Assembly: GCA_024509875.1 (NCBI GenBank)
Contig: JAMPIV010021227.1
Coordinates: 27,453 to 91,452, forward strand
Length of the DNA stretch: 64,000 bases
Direction: 5' to 3'
DNA from: Oreohelix idahoensis
Taxonomy: Eukaryota; Mollusca; Gastropoda; Stylommatophora; Oreohelicidae
Shown in pieces: positions 58,579 through 64,000 of the stretch. The notes beneath the pieces are model-generated. The model worked only from the letters and a program-made list of their open reading frames with translations. It had not been told where the DNA came from and searched no databases. How positions within the stretch are numbered: position 1 is the stretch's first letter; each line of letters begins with the position of its first letter. A program made the position numbers and the translations under genes.

Positions 58579-60341
58579 AAATAGATGTCTACGACAACTT
58601 TGTCCAGGTGACAAAGCTCTCGTTCTACTTCCTTCAAGGGAGAACAGACTTCTAATTGCATGGAAAGGTCCATATGCAATAGTCTCCAAAATTTCTGATG
58701 TCGACTATGTTGTCGATATAGATGGAAAGCATAAAACTTTCCACATAAATATGCTCACGGAATTTTATGAAAGACCTGACTATTTGCAGCCTATTTTCCA
58801 GGCTACGGACACTTCTCAAGTACCTCATGGTCAATACTCATCACTGTCAGTTATACAGGATGAGGAAACTACTTTTTCTGATGTCAATCTTCCTCTTTCT
58901 ATGGTCCCACTTTATTCTACGGAATCTTGGAAAAACGTGACCTTTTCTCCAAATCTTTCCGCTGAGGAACATCGACAAGTTTCTTCGATGTTGCAAACAT
59001 TTCAGGATGTTCTTACAGACATCCCGGGACACACACATGTCATTGAACATGACATTGTGCTAACTGATCATAATCCTATCAGAGTCAGACCCTATCCAAT
59101 ACCTATCCATTTCCAGTCTCAAGTCGAAAAAGAATTGGATGAAATGATACGTTTGGAAATCATTGAACCATCCACTTCAGCATACTCTTCGTCTATGGTT
59201 ATTGTTCGAAAGAAGGATAATAACATTCGCATTTGCGTAGATTATCGCAAATTGAACCAAGTTACGAAGTTCGACGCTGAACCTATGCCTTCATTAGAAG
59301 AGCTACTCAATAAACTTGCTAATTCTAGATTCTTTACCAAACTAGATTTGTCTAAAGGTTATTGGCAAGCCCCGCTAACTGACCGTGCCAAACCTTTTAC
59401 AGCTTTTTCTACACCTAGGGGTTTATTCCAATGGAATTTCATGCCTTTCGGTCTTATGAACGCCCCTGCTACATTCGTACGCATGATGCGGCGAATTCTC
59501 GCATATCGTACAGATGTCATAGCATACTTAGATGATATCTGTCTATTCAGTGATTCCTGGGAAGATCACTATTGGGTTTATACGAATTACTGTCTACTCT
59601 TCGCGAGTATAACTTGACTGCAAAACCCTCTAAAGCCTTTATAGGATTTAGCGAGATTTCTTTCCTAGGTCATCGTGTTGGTCATGGTCTTTTAAAGACA
59701 GAGGACCACAATGTTTCAAAAATACTTAACATTTCGGTCCCTAAGACGAAGAAACAAGTAAGGAGTCTATTAGGTTTGATCCAATTCTACGGACGATTCA
59801 TTCCGAATCTGTCCTCCATTATGGCACCGCTTTCTACTTTATTGAAGAAAGGGTCGCCTAATCTGATCCGCTGGTCTAAAGAATGTCAATCCTCATTGGA
59901 CCAGGTTAAAGCCCTATTTTTCATCTCCACCTATTCTTAGGTTACCTACTATTGAGAAGACTTTTGTTCTTCGAAGTGACGCCTCGTCAACTGGGATTGG
60001 GGCAGCACTAATGCAGGAGTATTCTGATACTCTGCATCCGGTAATGTATATCTCTAGGAAATTAAATGCTGCAGAAAAAGAATTACTCGGTTTTAGACCG
60101 TGAGTTATTGGCTATGGTATGGTCTATTCTGAAGTTACAAAGATTTCTTCTAGGCGCACATTTCATTGTGGAAACCGACCAGAAAGCGCTTACTGCTATT
60201 CAGAGCAAAAACTTGAAGAGCTCGAGGTCCACTCGTTATGCCATAGCTCTTCAACCATTTCATTTCTCGGTTCGAGCTATCCGTGGTTCGGATAATGTGA
60301 TGGCAGACATTCTGTCCAGATGCCCACACGATTCCACATGA
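58579..60341 (+). pseudogene. pol: Pol copy B: integrase C-terminus and RT-RNase H, frameshifted
   Basis: The open stretch 58544-59617 covers the GPF/Y module, linker and most of RT, including YLDD. One missing T near 59571, one extra T near 59918 and one extra A near 60075 then split the RT connection and RNase H into three frames. All three changes are in homopolymers. Catalytic motifs of RT and RNase H are visible. The stop and downstream tract match copy A. Confidence 0.88.
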
Positions 60342-60432
60342 TTCTTCTGTCATATATATATATTTCCTGATATACAGTCCAATATTATAATGACATGTTA
60401 GTAGATTTTTTCTCACTTTTTTGGGGGGAATT

Positions 60433-62730
60433 TATAACATTGTACCATGTAATTATCTAAGAAGGCTTAGTTAGTGATATACGGGCCAAAAGATCACTCG
60501 GCCACATTTAGATAATATATTTGCATAATTGTATTAAGAGATTTACCAGTTGTCTTTAAGATTTGTGTTATTGATATTTTCGCAGCACATCATTGAAGAT
60601 GCGAGAGTATGTCCATTGTGGAACTTTGAGGATAATCAAGTCCTGTCCTAGATTGGGAGCGGATGATGTCCCACATCTTCTATTGCTTGTTTATGTCAAC
60701 AAAGAACAACATGTATTAGTTATTAATTACTGAATGCATTATATAATGTAATAATATAGTGCGGTAAATTAATATATTACACCGCAATATGCACCACACA
60801 ATGTATGATAATAAATAATAATATATTTAATTTCATATATTGGTATGAGAAGTAATTTTGACTATTATTAATGATGTTGCCATCAATGTGGCTGTGTTTG
60901 GTGGCACCTTCCTGAATATATACCGTCGAATACTTAGCTATAAATTTTGATTCTCTAATCGGACCTGAGATATGATCTCAGTGTCGCTCCATGCGTTGAG
61001 CTATTTTGCGAGGTATATATCCGCGCACCATACGTGCGTTAGGAGCCTAGATTTTTCCGGCTCCAGGATTTAAAATAAAAAACGTTTCATTTTTTTTTTC
61101 CCGGGTGGGTGCGGTAATGTTACGCACAAATAATTACTTTTTCCAAAGTCTTGTATGATCATTTTTCGTATGTATGAGCATTTTTTGAATGAAGTGAGTA
61201 TTATGTTTTTTAAAGTCAAAGGGAAATAACCCGAGTTATTGAGAATACAATTTTTTAGGAATTTGCCTTCTCTTGTATAGAGACACGTTCGGTCTATAAT
61301 TTCTTGAACGAAGCGTGACCATAGCTCCTTATTTGGTAGTATCAGTCAACTGTTGTAGATGTCTGAAACCTGTCTTAACGCTTCTGTTCATGACCATAAA
61401 AGGCGCGACTGTGTAAGACTTTTATCTCGCATGTTCTTAGAAGCGTCTTATGTGATGAACGGCGACTCAAGTAGTTGGAGTTCTGCGCATGTCAAAAACT
61501 GTAGATAGTTCGGTTTGTGTGGTTCCGCCCAGCTGGGAGAGTTTTTTTAAGAAATGGTCCTGAGTAGCGGAGCGGAACAACCTGCGTCCTTGTGATTTTC
61601 TGAGGGAAATACAGTTGTCTTTGTGAGTTAGTTAGCTAAACTAGACTATATTTCCCAGTAGTTATTCAAGCCTGCCTGGAGGCATAGTGGGGGTTTCGTG
61701 GTTGATTTCCGAAGAAAGGTAATTCCTCTTGTAATCGAACTTTAGGCTATCATCTAGAAGTTCGTCATTTTGTCGCGCACCTTGCTCGCCTGTGGTGATT
61801 CAAAATGGAGAGGTAACTTTGACTAGGATTATTAAGGAGCCACCGTTATCTTTATACCTGAATGTAGTTATATATATATATAGGGGTGGGTCGCTCTAGA
61901 AACCAACAAGACTATTGTCTGTGTTCCAGGATTTCGTTATATCAGTAGATTCACTCCAAGTCAGATGGTTAGACTGTAGGAATGTTATTAATTGGTCGGT
62001 TTGTACCTGCATTGTATTCCATGTATGTCCTATTCACATGTGCAGACAGTAAACGGACAGATTGTATACATCAGATCTGCTAGCATCACAGAAAGGGAAC
62101 ATTTTAATATTGTCTATGAACATTGATGAACCTGCAGCTGACACTGTTTGCATGAAGTTATAATGTATGAACTGTAGGCACCACCAGAACTGAGCTATAT
62201 AAATTATATATAATATTTATACAGCTTCACGATCCAGAACTTATATGCTTTCGAATATACAGAAGCTATCTGTTTACAATACAACTATTGAGTATTGAAT
62301 CCTAACATGACTATCAGCAAATATTATTTTGAAATGCTGCATATTCGTTGAACTATTTGGTGATGACAATAAATATCAATGACGGTTTTGATGGCGAGCA
62401 AGAAACTGGTAATAAACCTAAAGCGAAGTTACCATTTATTTTATATGACTCTACATCACACTCCATGTTGGCCCTTTGTTGTACCCTGTGAACTGGTTTT
62501 CTAAACTGCAAACATAACACAGCAAACATCCCTAAATTCTGGAGAAGCACACCTACATCTTGCAACTTTAATACCAGGTGTCGATAGGTGGTGGGCATGG
62601 TGGATCGTCAATCTAAACCATTTGAATTGGCAGACAATCGTCTGGAACTTAGTGTGTTATAACGGACTAACGTACCATGGCATTTTTTTGCGCACCATTA
62701 ACATTTTGGTTAAATTCCACCCTTATATCA
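60433..62730 (+). repeat. Third LTR, with many small insertions
   Basis: Begins TATAACATTG and ends CCCTTATATCA. It retains the 330-bp block missing from the shared LTR. Compared with the other LTRs it carries dozens of 1-5 base insertions from about 61140 onward. Confidence 0.85.
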
Positions 62731-62739
62731 CGTAATAAT

Positions 62740-63005
62740 AACGTATTGTACGCTATTTTATTTTTGCCATAAAAAGTAATGAATACCGTATTTTATTCCA
62801 AAACGTACGTACGGTACTTCTCCGTAAGTTCACGGAAAAAAATATAACAAACTGGAAAAAAAAAAGACAGGCCGCACACAAAACACAAATTACTGCAATT
62901 TATATAAGTGGTCTTTTTTTTCTAATAAAAAATAATAATAGCCCCTTCAGTCATAACTGCCTATGGGAATGCGCCCCTGAGGTGACAGCCCTCAGCTGCT
63001 TATTT
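62740..63005 (-). repeat. LINE 3' tail and flank, right copy of a direct repeat
   Basis: Matches 50885-51142 in the same orientation, with added single bases. Here the tail continues into the LINE body at 63006. Confidence 0.75.
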
Positions 63006-63976
63006 TCCTGGTGCTCCTTTTCGACGTTTTCTTCTCTCTTCCTCTGCTTTCTTTGGTGTGAGCTCTCTTCATCGCCCAAATCAGTGTTGGTGTGCGACCG
63101 TAAATAGCATTCGGCCAATTAGTGCGATCGGCATCTTCATCCTCCATGTTGCTGGAAATCCATGTCCAGTGCCCTCATATCTCTCTTGCACACATCTTTG
63201 AACCTCAGCTGTGGTCGCCCAACTGTTCTCTTGCCATCTGCTAATTGTCCGTAGAAGATATCGTTTTGGATGCGACCATCTTCCATGCGGCGAACTTGGC
63301 CAAGCCAGCGAATTCTGCGCTGTCCTAGGAGCGTATACATACATTAAAAGCCAGCACGTGACAACACCTCGACCTTTGTCACTTTATCTTTCCACGAGAT
63401 GCCGAGGATGCGGCGTAGACACCGCAAATGGAAGGTATTGAGCCTTCTTTCTTGCTTAGCATAGGTCGTCCAAGTCTCGCTGCCATATAGGAGTGTGCTG
63501 GTGACGCAGGCATTATATACCGCAGCTTTGGTCTTCATTGTGAGTTTAGAGTTTCCCCAAACACGCGATGTGAGGCGGGCCAAGGTAGCTGCAGCTTTGC
63601 CAATGCGGCTGTCGATTTCTGTATCCAGTGAGAGTTTGTCATTGATGGTAGACCCTAGGTATGTGAAGTGGTGCACCACTGCCAATTCATAGTTATCGAT
63701 AGTGAGAACTGGTGCAGCACCAACATCCTGGCTCAGCACATTCGTTTTCTTTAGACTTATTGTGAGGCCCAATTTGTGACTGCACATCATCAAAGCGAGA
63801 AACAACAAGTCTCTTATAGCCGACCCTTCTGATTTTTTATGATTTTTGCCTTCTCCTTGAAAGATTAAAACAGACGGCCCATCTGACCTAGTTGTGGAAG
63901 CATATTTACGGGGTGTTGTGTATTGGTGATTACAGAGGGGGGGGTATATACAAAAAATAAAAAAATAGGGGTTCAA
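63006..63976 (-). pseudogene. RTE-like LINE, C-terminal RT region
   Basis: On the minus strand, from 63800 down, the frames give LGLTISLKKTNVLSQ, FTYLGSTINDKLSLDTEIDSRIGKA, CVTSTLLYGSETWTTY and RRLNTFHLRCLRRILGISWKD. After a one-base shift near 63345 comes RRIRWLGQVRRMEDGRI, then GKRTVGRPQLRFKDVCKRDM. These blocks follow the polymerase core in endonuclease-reverse transcriptase LINEs. A stop near 63137 ends the frame early, and the usual Cys-rich tail is not intact. The polymerase active site lies outside the window or was lost; the sequence changes character above about 63830. Probably dead. Confidence 0.82.
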
Positions 63977-64000
63977 TTTATGTAAAAATAAAAAGACCTA

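Overview
This is AT-rich animal nuclear DNA made almost entirely of mobile elements and their remains. I recognise no host protein-coding gene. Animal-type LTR and non-LTR retrotransposons, tRNA-derived SINEs, a Tc1-like transposon piece, MITEs, a U2 snRNA-like segment and many microsatellites all point to a eukaryote. Several repeats resemble those I associate with molluscs and other lophotrochozoans, so a marine invertebrate, perhaps a mollusc, is my best guess, held loosely.

Layout. Positions 1-10101 hold a nearly complete LTR retrotransposon on the minus strand (gag, protease, integrase, RT, RNase H), with LTRs that look identical over 1,328 bp. Integrase lies before reverse transcriptase although the proteins are Ty3/gypsy-type; this is the order of the Gmr1-like group. 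10102-10808 is the 5' half of a Tc1-like transposon that folds back on itself. 10807-20129 is one giant, old, imperfect palindrome. Its centre is a 32-bp satellite that reverses direction near 14956. Each arm carries a SINE and a segment beginning like U2 snRNA. The right arm later received a solo LTR, a telomere-like MITE and a LINE fragment.

20130-50880 is degenerate intergenic DNA: broken LINE copies with and without an RNase H domain, SINEs, two diverged dispersed repeats whose copies lie 15-20 kb apart, a 30-bp minisatellite at two sites, and simple repeats. 50885-63005 is a plus-strand array of the same retrotransposon type: an LTR mosaic, a gag-less pol, an LTR, a second gag-less pol and a third LTR, bracketed by directly repeated LINE-tail sequence. 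63006-63976 is the 3' part of an RTE-like LINE on the minus strand.

The three pol copies encode nearly the same protein but all carry frameshifts, nearly all of them one- or two-base changes in homopolymers. The third LTR is littered with small insertions. Part of this damage may therefore be consensus error rather than biology.
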